A stretch of 64,000 bases of DNA from Cupriavidus sp. (GTDB taxonomy: Bacteria; Pseudomonadota; Gammaproteobacteria; Burkholderiales; Burkholderiaceae), in contig JAPSLC010000014.1 of NCBI GenBank assembly GCA_031181345.1, positions 27,236-91,235 of the forward strand, written 5' to 3'. Position numbers and translations under genes: made by a program. The notes under the pieces are model-generated. The model had not been told where the DNA came from, ran no database searches, and was given only the letters and a program-made list of their open reading frames with translations. Positions within the stretch are counted from its first letter, which is position 1; each line of letters starts with the position of its first letter. Positions 57,176 through 64,000 of this stretch are shown here, in pieces.

Positions 57176-58186
57176 TTACTTGGCGTTCATCAGCGCCACG
57201 GTGGTATCGAGCATCCGGTTGGAGAAGCCCCACTCGTTGTCGTACCAGCTCGACACCTTGACCAGGTTGCCCGACACCTTGGTCAGCGTCGCGTCGAAGG
57301 TCGACGAGGCCGGGTTGTGGTTGAAGTCGACCGACACCAGCGGTGCGGTGTTGTAGTCCAGGATGCCCTTGAGCTCGCCTTCCGACGCCGCCTTCAGGAT
57401 CGCGTTGACTTCATCGACGGTGGTCTCGCGCGCGGCGACGAACGACAGATCGACCAGCGACACGTTGATGGTCGGCACGCGGATCGCGAAGCCGTCCAGC
57501 TTGCCGTTCAGTTCCGGCATCACCAGGCCGACCGCGGCGGCGGCGCCGGTCTTGGTCGGGATCATCGACTGGGTCGCCGAACGGGCGCGGCGCAGGTCCT
57601 CGTGATAGACGTCGGTCAGCACCTGATCGTTGGTGTAGGCGTGCACCGTGGTCATCAGGCCGGTCACCACGCCCAGCTTCTCGTGCAGCGGCTTGACCAG
57701 CGGGGCCAGGCAGTTGGTGGTGCACGACGCGTTCGAGATCACGGTGTCCGTGGCCTTCAGCACGTTGTGGTTGACGCCGTAGACGATGGTCGCATCGACA
57801 TCCTTGCCGCCGGGCGCGGAGATGATGACCTTCTTGGCGCCGCCGGCCAGGTGTGCCGAGGCCTTTTCCTTCGTGGTGAAGAAGCCGGTGCACTCCATCA
57901 CCACGTCGACGCCCAGCTCGCCCCACGGCAGTTCGGCCGGGTTGCGGTTGGCCAGCACGCGGATCTTGTCGCCGTTGACGACCATGTAGTCGCCCTCGAC
58001 CGACACGGTGCCCGGGAACTTGCCATGGGCGGTGTCGTACTGCGTCAGGTGGGCGTTGGTCTTGGCATCGCCGAGATCGTTGATCGCAACGATCTCGATG
58101 TCATGCTTCTTGCCGCCTTCGTAGTGGGCGCGCAGCACGTTGCGGCCGATACGGCCATAGCCGTTGATGGCAACCTTGATAGTCAT
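57176..58186 (-). CDS. gap: Glyceraldehyde-3-phosphate dehydrogenase, type I
   Basis: A 336-residue glycolytic/Calvin-type enzyme that interconverts glyceraldehyde-3-phosphate and 1,3-bisphosphoglycerate with NAD(P). [20 protein letters not shown] at the start, [17 protein letters not shown] and the catalytic cysteine in [20 protein letters not shown] are diagnostic. [12 protein letters not shown] closes the protein. GGAG precedes the ATG. It is downstream of tkt, 87 bases away, in a carbon-metabolism pair. Confidence 0.97.
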   Translation of the reverse strand: MTIKVAINGYGRIGRNVLRAHYEGGKKHDIEIVAINDLGDAKTNAHLTQYDTAHGKFPGTVSVEGDYMVVNGDKIRVLANRNPAELPWGELGVDVVMECTGFFTTKEKASAHLAGGAKKVIISAPGGKDVDATIVYGVNHNVLKATDTVISNASCTTNCLAPLVKPLHEKLGVVTGLMTTVHAYTNDQVLTDVYHEDLRRARSATQSMIPTKTGAAAAVGLVMPELNGKLDGFAIRVPTINVSLVDLSFVAARETTVDEVNAILKAASEGELKGILDYNTAPLVSVDFNHNPASSTFDATLTKVSGNLVKVSSWYDNEWGFSNRMLDTTVALMNAK

Positions 58187-58273
58187 GGTACGTCTCCTGA
58201 ACGGGAAGTAGAAAAAGCTGCGGGCGCCCGGGCCGGCGACGGCAGCGCCGCCGCGCCCGCACGTCCCTCGAAG

Positions 58274-60304
58274 TCAGATCACGCTCTTGACGGTGTTCGC
58301 CACGTTCTCGACGGTGAAACCGAAGTGCTTGAACAATACGCCAGCCGGCGCCGATTCGCCGAAGGTGTCGATGCCCACCACCGCCTGCACCTGGTACTTC
58401 CACCAGAAGTCGGTGACGCCGGCCTCGACCGCCACGCGGGGCACACCCGCCGGCAGGACTGTCGACTTGTATGCCGCATCCTGCTTGTCGAACACAGTCG
58501 TCGAGGGCACAGACACGACGCGCACGCGGATGCCTTCGGCGGCCAGCTGGTCGGCCGCGCCGACCGCCAGGCCGACTTCGGAGCCGGTGGCCACGATCAC
58601 CGCATGCGGCCGGCCGGTGCGCGGATCGACGTTGTCGCGCAGCACATAGCCGCCGCGCGCGATGTTGGCGCGGGTGGCGTCGTCGCGCTTCTGGAACGGC
58701 AGGTTCTGGCGGCTGAAGATCAGGCAGCTCGGGCCGTTCTCGCGGCGGATCGCCTCGGCCCAGGCCACCGCGGTCTCGGTGGTGTCGGCGGTGCGCCAGA
58801 CATCCATATTGGGGATCAGGCGCAGGCTGGCGACGTGCTCGATCGACTGGTGGGTGGGACCGTCCTCGCCCAGGCCGATCGAATCGTGCGTGAACACGAA
58901 CAGCGTGCGGATCTTCATCAGCGCCGCCATGCGCAGCGCATTGCGGCTGTAGTCCGAGAACGTCAGGAAGGTGCCGCCGTAGGGGATGTAGCCGCCATGC
59001 AGCGTGATGCCGTTCATGATCGCGCTCATGCCGAACTCGCGCACACCATAGTTGATATGGTTGCCCCAGGCGTCCACGCGCACCGCCTTGCTGCCCGACC
59101 AGTTGGTCAGGTTCGAGCCGGTCAGGTCGGCCGAGCCGCCGAGCAGTTCGGGCAGCACCGGCGCCAGCGCCTCGATCGCGTTCTGGCTGGCCTTGCGGGT
59201 GGCGATGGTCTCGGCCTTCTCCTCGCACTTGGCCAGGTAGGCTTGCACCGCGGCGTCGAACGCGCCGGGCAGCTCGCCGCGCATGCGGCGCTCGAATTCG
59301 CCGGCTTCGTACGGATAACGCTCCGAATAGCCCTCGAACAGCGCGGCCCAGGCCTTTTCCAGCGCGGCGCCATTGGCCTTGGCGTCCCACGCCGTGTAGA
59401 CCTCTTCCGGCAGCTCGAACGGGGCGTGGCTCCAGCCCAGCGCTTCGCGCGTCGCCAGGATCTCGGCGCCGCCCAGCGGGGCGCCGTGCACGTCGTGGCC
59501 GCCCTGCTTGTTCGGCGAGCCCTTGCCGATCACGGTGCGGCAGCAGATCAGCGTCGGCTTGTCGCTGGCCTTGGCCTGCGCGATGGCCGCGTCGATCGCG
59601 TTGACATCATGGCCGTCGACCGCACGGATCACGTTCCAGCCATAGGCCTCGAAGCGCTTCGGGGTGTCGTCGGCGAACCAGTGCTCGACGTCGCCGTCGA
59701 TCGAGATGCCGTTGTCGTCCCACAGCGCGATCAGCTTGTTCAGCTGCAGCGTGCCGGCCAGCGAGCAGGCCTCGTGGCTGATGCCCTCCATCAGGCAGCC
59801 GTCGCCGAGGAAGACATAGGTGTAATGGTTGACGATGTCGAAACCGGGACGGTTGAACTCCTCGCCCAGCAGCCGCTCTGCCAGCGCCATGCCTACCGCA
59901 TTGGTGATGCCCTGCCCCAGCGGGCCGGTGGTGGTCTCGACCCCCGGCGTGATGCCGTATTCCGGATGTCCCGCGGTCTTGCTGTGCAGCTGGCGGAAGT
60001 TCTTCAGCTCCTCGATCGGCAGCTCGTAGCCGCTCAGATGCAGCAGCGCGTACAGCAGCATCGAGCCGTGGCCGTTGGACAGCACGAAGCGGTCGCGGTC
60101 GGCCCACTTCGGATTGACCGGGTTATGCTTCAGATGACGGCTCCACAACGCGACGGCGATATCGGCCATGCCCATCGGCATGCCCGGATGGCCGGAATTG
60201 GCCTGCTGGACGGCGTCCATCGCCAGGACGCGGATCGCATTGGCCATCAGCGACGCGGGCTGGCTGGCATAGGGGCTGGTGGCTGGGTGTGCGAGGTGAG
60301 ACAT
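58274..60304 (-). CDS. tkt: Transketolase
   Basis: A 676-residue thiamine-diphosphate enzyme of the pentose-phosphate pathway. [39 protein letters not shown], the ThDP motif [20 protein letters not shown] and [20 protein letters not shown] are diagnostic. The start [12 protein letters not shown] lies within two bases of the divergent start of the spermidine-synthase-like gene, an unusually tight divergent pair; [10 protein letters not shown] 19 codons further in is an alternative start. Confidence 0.96.
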   Translation of the reverse strand: MSHLAHPATSPYASQPASLMANAIRVLAMDAVQQANSGHPGMPMGMADIAVALWSRHLKHNPVNPKWADRDRFVLSNGHGSMLLYALLHLSGYELPIEELKNFRQLHSKTAGHPEYGITPGVETTTGPLGQGITNAVGMALAERLLGEEFNRPGFDIVNHYTYVFLGDGCLMEGISHEACSLAGTLQLNKLIALWDDNGISIDGDVEHWFADDTPKRFEAYGWNVIRAVDGHDVNAIDAAIAQAKASDKPTLICCRTVIGKGSPNKQGGHDVHGAPLGGAEILATREALGWSHAPFELPEEVYTAWDAKANGAALEKAWAALFEGYSERYPYEAGEFERRMRGELPGAFDAAVQAYLAKCEEKAETIATRKASQNAIEALAPVLPELLGGSADLTGSNLTNWSGSKAVRVDAWGNHINYGVREFGMSAIMNGITLHGGYIPYGGTFLTFSDYSRNALRMAALMKIRTLFVFTHDSIGLGEDGPTHQSIEHVASLRLIPNMDVWRTADTTETAVAWAEAIRRENGPSCLIFSRQNLPFQKRDDATRANIARGGYVLRDNVDPRTGRPHAVIVATGSEVGLAVGAADQLAAEGIRVRVVSVPSTTVFDKQDAAYKSTVLPAGVPRVAVEAGVTDFWWKYQVQAVVGIDTFGESAPAGVLFKHFGFTVENVANTVKSVI

Positions 60305-61280
60305 GCGGCGGGAAGTTGGCGGCGGGAAAAGCGCGATTTTACCAGAAGGAGGCGACGTTTCCGGTACGGCGGCGACCCCGGCGACGCCCTCCGACGCGAC
60401 CCTCGAATGGCGCGAATGGCTCGCCGGCGGCGTCGGCGCCACACTGGCCGGCGTCACCCTGCGGGCGTCGCTACGTTCGGCCCACCAGCACATCGAGATC
60501 GGCGAGCATCCGCTGTTCGGCCATGTCTTCCGTCTCGATGGCCGCATCATGAGCGCGGAAGCCGACGCGTTCATCCAGCATGAGGTGATGATCCACCCGA
60601 TGGCGCTGGCCCATGGGTCCCCCGCCAGCGCCCTCGTGATCGGCGGCGGCGACGGCGGCTCGGCGCGCGAACTGCTGCGTCTGCCGGGCATGCGCGAGGT
60701 CGTGGTCGCCGAACTCGATGCGCAGGTGGTGCGGCTGGCGCGGCGCTGGCTGCCCGGCATCCACCACGGCGCCTTCGACGACCCCCGCGTGACGCTGGAG
60801 ATCGGCGACGGGCTGGCCGTGATGGAGGCGCTGCGCGATACGGGCCGGCGCTTCGACCTGCTGGTGTTCGATCTGACCGAGGCCGACGATGGTGGTCCTG
60901 CCGCCGCGCTGTTCGGCGCGCGCGGGCTGCAGGCGGCACACGATTGCCTCGCGCCGGGCGGCGTGATGTCGCTGCATCTGGGCCCGCCCTTCCATCGCCC
61001 CGAGACGGCGCGGCTGCTGTGGCGGCGGCTGCGCGACCATTTCCGCGTGGTGCAGCCGATGACGGTGGCGATTCCGGTCTATGGCGCGCTGTGGGCGATC
61101 GCGGTCGCCAGCGACAGTCTTGACGTGCGCGCCGCCGATCCGGCCGTGCTCGCCGCGCGGCTCGCCGACTGGCAGCTCGACGGCGCACTGCGCTGCTATC
61201 ACGCCGGCCTGCATGCGGCGCTGTTCGCGCTGCCGCGCCACCTGCAACCTCTGTTCGACGGCGGCGCCACATCGGCATGA
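60303..61280 (+). CDS. Spermidine-synthase-family protein
   Basis: A 325-residue aminopropyltransferase-like methyltransferase fold. [20 protein letters not shown] is the signature, followed by [32 protein letters not shown] and ALWAIAVAS. The acidic residues that bind the amine substrate seem mostly in place, but the substrate cannot be stated. ATG 60303 is the only usual start before the conserved region; its first 35 residues are not conserved, and a strong AAGGAGG at 60345-60351 has no start codon at the right distance in frame. Confidence 0.82.
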   Translation: MRREVGGGKSAILPEGGDVSGTAATPATPSDATLEWREWLAGGVGATLAGVTLRASLRSAHQHIEIGEHPLFGHVFRLDGRIMSAEADAFIQHEVMIHPMALAHGSPASALVIGGGDGGSARELLRLPGMREVVVAELDAQVVRLARRWLPGIHHGAFDDPRVTLEIGDGLAVMEALRDTGRRFDLLVFDLTEADDGGPAAALFGARGLQAAHDCLAPGGVMSLHLGPPFHRPETARLLWRRLRDHFRVVQPMTVAIPVYGALWAIAVASDSLDVRAADPAVLAARLADWQLDGALRCYHAGLHAALFALPRHLQPLFDGGATSA

Positions 61281-61436
61281 TATGCTCGGCTGACCGCTCC
61301 ACCGGAAGATTCGCGGCAAGCCGGGCGCACCGCTCGCCCCGCATTGGCCGCCCGCGCGATGCCGCCACCGTGGAGCGAGCGTGCAGGTGCGCCCACCCCG
61401 GCGCCCATGCCGCACGGAATCCGGGAGGACACCATC

Positions 61437-61880
61437 ATGACCAAACCTGCCAACACGCCCTGGCTGATCCCCTACCTGACGGTCAGCGACGCTCGCCGCG
61501 CGCTGGACTTCTACAGCCGCGCCTTCGGCTTCGTGCCCGGCAATGTGGTGGACGAGAACGGCGTGCCCACCCATGCCGAGATGCACTACCACGGTGAACT
61601 GGTCGTGATGTTCGCCCCCGAGGGCGCCTGGGGCAGCACCGCCCGCACGCCGCGCTCGACTGGCTTCGAATGCCCACAGACCTTCTACCTCTATTGCGAC
61701 GACGTCGACACGATGCATGCGCGCGCGGTGGCGGCCGGCGCGATCAGCCTGATGGCGCCCGGCGACCAGTTCTGGGGCGACCGCTATTGCATGGTCGAGG
61801 ACCTCGACGGCTACCGCTGGGGCTTCGCCCGGCCGCTTGACCAGGCCGTCGCCGCGGCCACCGGCTCGCAAGCCGCCTGA
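61437..61880 (+). CDS. VOC-family (glyoxalase/bleomycin-resistance-like, PhnB type) protein
   Basis: A 147-residue protein with the paired beta-alpha-beta fold of the VOC superfamily: PYLTVSDARRALDFYSRAFG at the start, HAEMHYHGELVVMF in the middle and GDRYCMVEDLDGYRWGFA at the end, like the PhnB/YdcJ group. GGGAGG eight bases before the ATG settles the start. It precedes rsmE after 18 bases. Function beyond the fold is unknown. Confidence 0.88.
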   Translation: MTKPANTPWLIPYLTVSDARRALDFYSRAFGFVPGNVVDENGVPTHAEMHYHGELVVMFAPEGAWGSTARTPRSTGFECPQTFYLYCDDVDTMHARAVAAGAISLMAPGDQFWGDRYCMVEDLDGYRWGFARPLDQAVAAATGSQAA

Positions 61881-61898
61881 CCGATTTATCTGGATTCA

Positions 61899-62645
61899 AT
61901 GCCACCCCGCTTCTACGTCGATCAACCGCTTGCCCCCGATACCTTGTTGCCGCTGCCCGAGGCGGTGGTGCGCCATGTCCAGGTGCTGCGCCTCCACCCC
62001 GGCGAGCCGATCACGCTGTTCGACGGACGCGGCGGCAGCCATGCCGCGACGCTGATCGAGATCGGCAAACGCAGTGCGACTGCGCAGATCGGCGCGCGCG
62101 ACACCGCCGAATGCGAACTGCCCTTCCGCGTGACCCTGGCCCAGGGCATTGCCGGCGGCGACAAGATGGATTGGCTGATCGAGAAGGCCGTCGAACTTGG
62201 CGTCGGTGCGATCCAGCCCCTGCAGACCGCGCGCGCGGTGGTGCGGCTCAGCGGCGAACGTGCCCAGAAGCGCCACGCGCACTGGCAGGCGCTGGTCACC
62301 GCGGCCTGCGAACAATGCGGGCGCAATCGCTTGCCGGCGGTATCGCCGGTGGCTAACTTGGAGGCGTGGCTGGCGGCGATTCCGGCCGATGCCGGACAGC
62401 GGCTGCTGGTGTCGCCGCGCGCCGAATCCCCGCTGGTGACCCTCGCGCAAACCCACCGTGCCGACTGGATCGCCAGTGGCGTCACGCTGCTGATCGGTCC
62501 CGAGGGCGGGCTCTCGCCCGAGGAAGAACGCGCCGCGCTGGCGCAAGGTTTCACGGCGGTGTCGCTCGGACCGCGCATCCTGCGCACCGAGACCGCCGGT
62601 CTGGCCTGCCTGGCCGCGCTGAACGCGCTGCTGGGCGGATTCTGA
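61899..62645 (+). CDS. rsmE: 16S rRNA (uridine-1498-N3)-methyltransferase RsmE
   Basis: A 248-residue SPOUT methyltransferase. PPRFYVDQPLAPDTLLPLPE with HVQVLRLHPGEPITLFDGRG at the N-terminus (PUA-like), KMDWLIEKAVELGVGAIQPL, EQCGRNRLPAV, LLIGPEGGLSPEE and LGPRILRTETAGLACLAALN are diagnostic of RsmE. Confidence 0.96.
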   Translation: MPPRFYVDQPLAPDTLLPLPEAVVRHVQVLRLHPGEPITLFDGRGGSHAATLIEIGKRSATAQIGARDTAECELPFRVTLAQGIAGGDKMDWLIEKAVELGVGAIQPLQTARAVVRLSGERAQKRHAHWQALVTAACEQCGRNRLPAVSPVANLEAWLAAIPADAGQRLLVSPRAESPLVTLAQTHRADWIASGVTLLIGPEGGLSPEEERAALAQGFTAVSLGPRILRTETAGLACLAALNALLGGF

Positions 62646-62738
62646 CGGCACCGCGCCGTCGACCGCTATCGAGCCGAGCCGGTCCGCGCAGCATGGCACC
62701 GGCCGGTCCGATAAACGAATCAACAACAGGAGCTGAAG

Positions 62739-63311
62739 ATGGGACTGCTCGATAGTGTGCTTGGCGGCGTGCTTGGCCAAACCAACCCGGCGCAGGCCGG
62801 CGAATCCGGCCACTCCGGCATGAATCCGAAGATGATGCTCGCACTCGGCCTGCTGGCGATGCTGGCCATGCGCGGCCGCCAGGATGGCGCGGATGCGACG
62901 CAGGACCCGGCCGGCATGGCGGGTGGCCTGGGCGGCATCCTGGGCGGGCTGGCGGGGGGCGGTGGCGGCCTCGATCTGGGTTCGCTGCTGGGGGGCCTGC
63001 TCGGCGGCCAAGGCGGCGCGGCCGGCGAGGCGCAAACCATCGGCGCGGCGGCCGGCGGCATCGGCGCACTGCAGCAGATCCTGGCGCAGGCGGGACTGGG
63101 CGAGCAGGTGTCCTCGTGGATCGGCACCGGTCCGAACCAGCCGGTCTCCCCATCGTCGCTGGCCGACGCGCTGCAAGGCACGGGCGCGCTCGACACGCTG
63201 TCGTCCAGCACCGGCCTGTCGCGCGACGACGTTGCCGCGCAGCTCAGCGCCGGCCTGCCGGAACTGATCGACCAGTTGACGCCGCAGGGCCAGGTGCCGC
63301 CGGCGGCCTGA
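62739..63311 (+). CDS. YidB-like (DUF937) protein
   Basis: A 190-residue glycine- and leucine-rich protein. GLLDSVLGGVLGQTNPAQAG at the start, a low-complexity GGLGGILGGLAGGGGG region at about 60-90, and the YidB-type tail (GLGEQVSSWIGTGPNQPVSP, DALQGTGALDTLSSSTGLSR, LPELIDQLTPQG) identify the family. Its role is unknown. GGAG precedes the ATG. Confidence 0.9.
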   Translation: MGLLDSVLGGVLGQTNPAQAGESGHSGMNPKMMLALGLLAMLAMRGRQDGADATQDPAGMAGGLGGILGGLAGGGGGLDLGSLLGGLLGGQGGAAGEAQTIGAAAGGIGALQQILAQAGLGEQVSSWIGTGPNQPVSPSSLADALQGTGALDTLSSSTGLSRDDVAAQLSAGLPELIDQLTPQGQVPPAA

Positions 63312-63357
63312 TCGTACTGGCGACATGTCGAGGCGGCCGCTGCGCCGCTCTCGATGC

Positions 63358-63385
63358 AAAAGGCCCGCCAGTTGGCGGGCCTTCT
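63358..63385. terminator. Bidirectional terminator between the YidB-like and barstar-like genes
   Basis: AAAAGGCCCGCC-AGTT-GGCGGGCCTTCTT: a perfect eight-base GC stem with A-run and T-rich sides, between convergent genes. Confidence 0.82.
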
Positions 63386-63422
63386 TCTATCAGCAAATCC
63401 GCGCCGAGTCCGGCGCACGCGC

Positions 63423-63914
63423 TCAGGCGAACGAGTAGAACACGCGGAATTGCACGCGGCGCTCGGCCCAGAACTCGGCGGCGTCGCGGAACACGTCGAG
63501 CAGCGTCTCGCGCGCTTCCTTGTCGAACTTCTGCGCGCACGGCAGGCCTTCGAGCACGATGACGAAACCGGGCTGCACGCCGGCCTTGTGGATCATGTCG
63601 GTCAGGCAATCGGCCAGCGCGTCGAAGTTCTTGCCGAAGTGCTTCGGGAACAGGAACGCCGTGGCGATGGTCTCCAGCACCTCGCCCTTGGTCGTGCAAT
63701 GGGCGCAATTGGCATAGAGGAAATGCTGGCCGAGGTCGGCGGCAGCCTGTGCCAGCTCGGGCACGCGGAAGGCGCGGATCGACTGAACGATATTGGGTCG
63801 CACGGTCTTGAACAGGTTCAGCGCGGCTTCTCTGCCGCAGGCCACTTCGGCGTTGCCGTCCTGCGGCGACGCGGGCGGCAGTTTATTGTGCGCGACCTCG
63901 TAGCGGGGCATCAT
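63423..63914 (-). CDS. Barstar-family (ribonuclease-inhibitor-like) protein
   Basis: A protein of about 163 residues. The barstar fold is in the C-terminal two thirds: AHCTTKGEVLETIATAFLFP, KHFGKNFDALADCLTDMIHK and FDKEARETLLDVFRDAAEFW. Barstar is an intracellular inhibitor of barnase-type RNases. The first 60 residues are an extension not seen in classical barstar (about 90 residues). ATG 63914 was chosen because it overlaps a possible upstream stop (TGATG), but the frame is open to the window edge, so a longer protein cannot be excluded. No barnase-like gene is visible in the window. Confidence 0.85.
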   Translation of the reverse strand: MMPRYEVAHNKLPPASPQDGNAEVACGREAALNLFKTVRPNIVQSIRAFRVPELAQAAADLGQHFLYANCAHCTTKGEVLETIATAFLFPKHFGKNFDALADCLTDMIHKAGVQPGFVIVLEGLPCAQKFDKEARETLLDVFRDAAEFWAERRVQFRVFYSFA

Positions 63915-64000
63915 CAGCACACTGTCATAAAGGTTCTGGGCATGTTGTTGAGCCCGCTGCCAGCCATCTCCGGCGCCGCGCTCTTCGCGGGCGGCAAGGG
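63914..64000 (-). other. Open frames at the right edge upstream of the barstar-like gene
   Basis: One frame ends with TGA overlapping the barstar ATG and would encode a C-terminus ending in NNMPRTFMTVC. Another frame simply continues the barstar reading frame upstream (QRAQQHAQNLYDSVL). Neither is recognised, and the window ends too soon to decide. Confidence 0.25.

Noticed and set aside
57317..60583. A 1088-codon plus-strand frame over gap and tkt
   Set aside because: Antisense shadow; both opposite-strand genes are certain.

Overview
The window is a 64-kb piece of a very GC-rich chromosome (roughly two thirds G+C by eye). Protein content and gene order point to a beta-proteobacterium of the family Burkholderiaceae, in the Ralstonia/Cupriavidus lineage. 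The strongest indications are a complete set of phc quorum-sensing genes (phcB, phcS, phcR, phcQ and the LysR regulator phcA) and typical neighbourhoods: recG-oxyR-katA-dps-ubiA, queA-tgt-yajC-secDF, and fur / bamE-dapB-leuS-lptE-holA-proA. I saw no rRNA, tRNA, CRISPR array, insertion sequence or prophage. Almost all of the DNA is housekeeping chromosome.

Layout. 0-9 kb: the start of a cobalamin adenosyltransferase gene, then a glycolate/D-lactate oxidation block (a D-lactate-dehydrogenase-like flavoprotein, a LysR regulator, glcD, a potassium-channel-like protein, glcE, glcF) and a cidA/cidB (lrgA/lrgB) pair. 9-13 kb: glutathione peroxidase, the PLP-homeostasis protein, proC and ubiA. 12.6-16.1 kb: a peroxide-defence group on the minus strand (oxyR, a possible 34-residue small protein, katA, dps). 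16-25 kb: recG, divergent from queA-tgt-yajC-secD-secF.

25-30 kb: the phcBSRQ operon on the minus strand. PhcB is the methyltransferase thought to make the fatty-acid methyl-ester signal, PhcS is a membrane sensor kinase, PhcR joins a receiver to a kinase domain, and PhcQ is a receiver with an uncharacterised tail. The output regulator PhcA lies 26 kb away at 55.9-56.9 kb, beside fur and gap. Signal production, detection and output are therefore all in this window.

30-40 kb: two YceI proteins with cytochrome b561, purB, a glutathione-S-transferase-like protein, a 612-residue protein of unknown function with an F-box-like segment and degenerate leucine-rich repeats (the most foreign-looking gene here), mnmA and a NUDIX hydrolase. 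39-45 kb: the proton-translocating transhydrogenase genes pntAA...pntAB-pntB, split by panD and a HAD-family gene, then an unusual response regulator. 45-55 kb: rlmL-like, a DsbA-family isomerase, hemJ-like, proA, holA, lptE, leuS, dapB and bamE, all leftward. 55-64 kb: fur, phcA, gap, tkt, a spermidine-synthase-like gene, a VOC protein, rsmE, a YidB-like protein and a barstar-like protein.

Starts were chosen from protein-family alignment, Shine-Dalgarno sequences and overlaps with neighbours. Functional names rest on family motifs read by eye; no database search was run.
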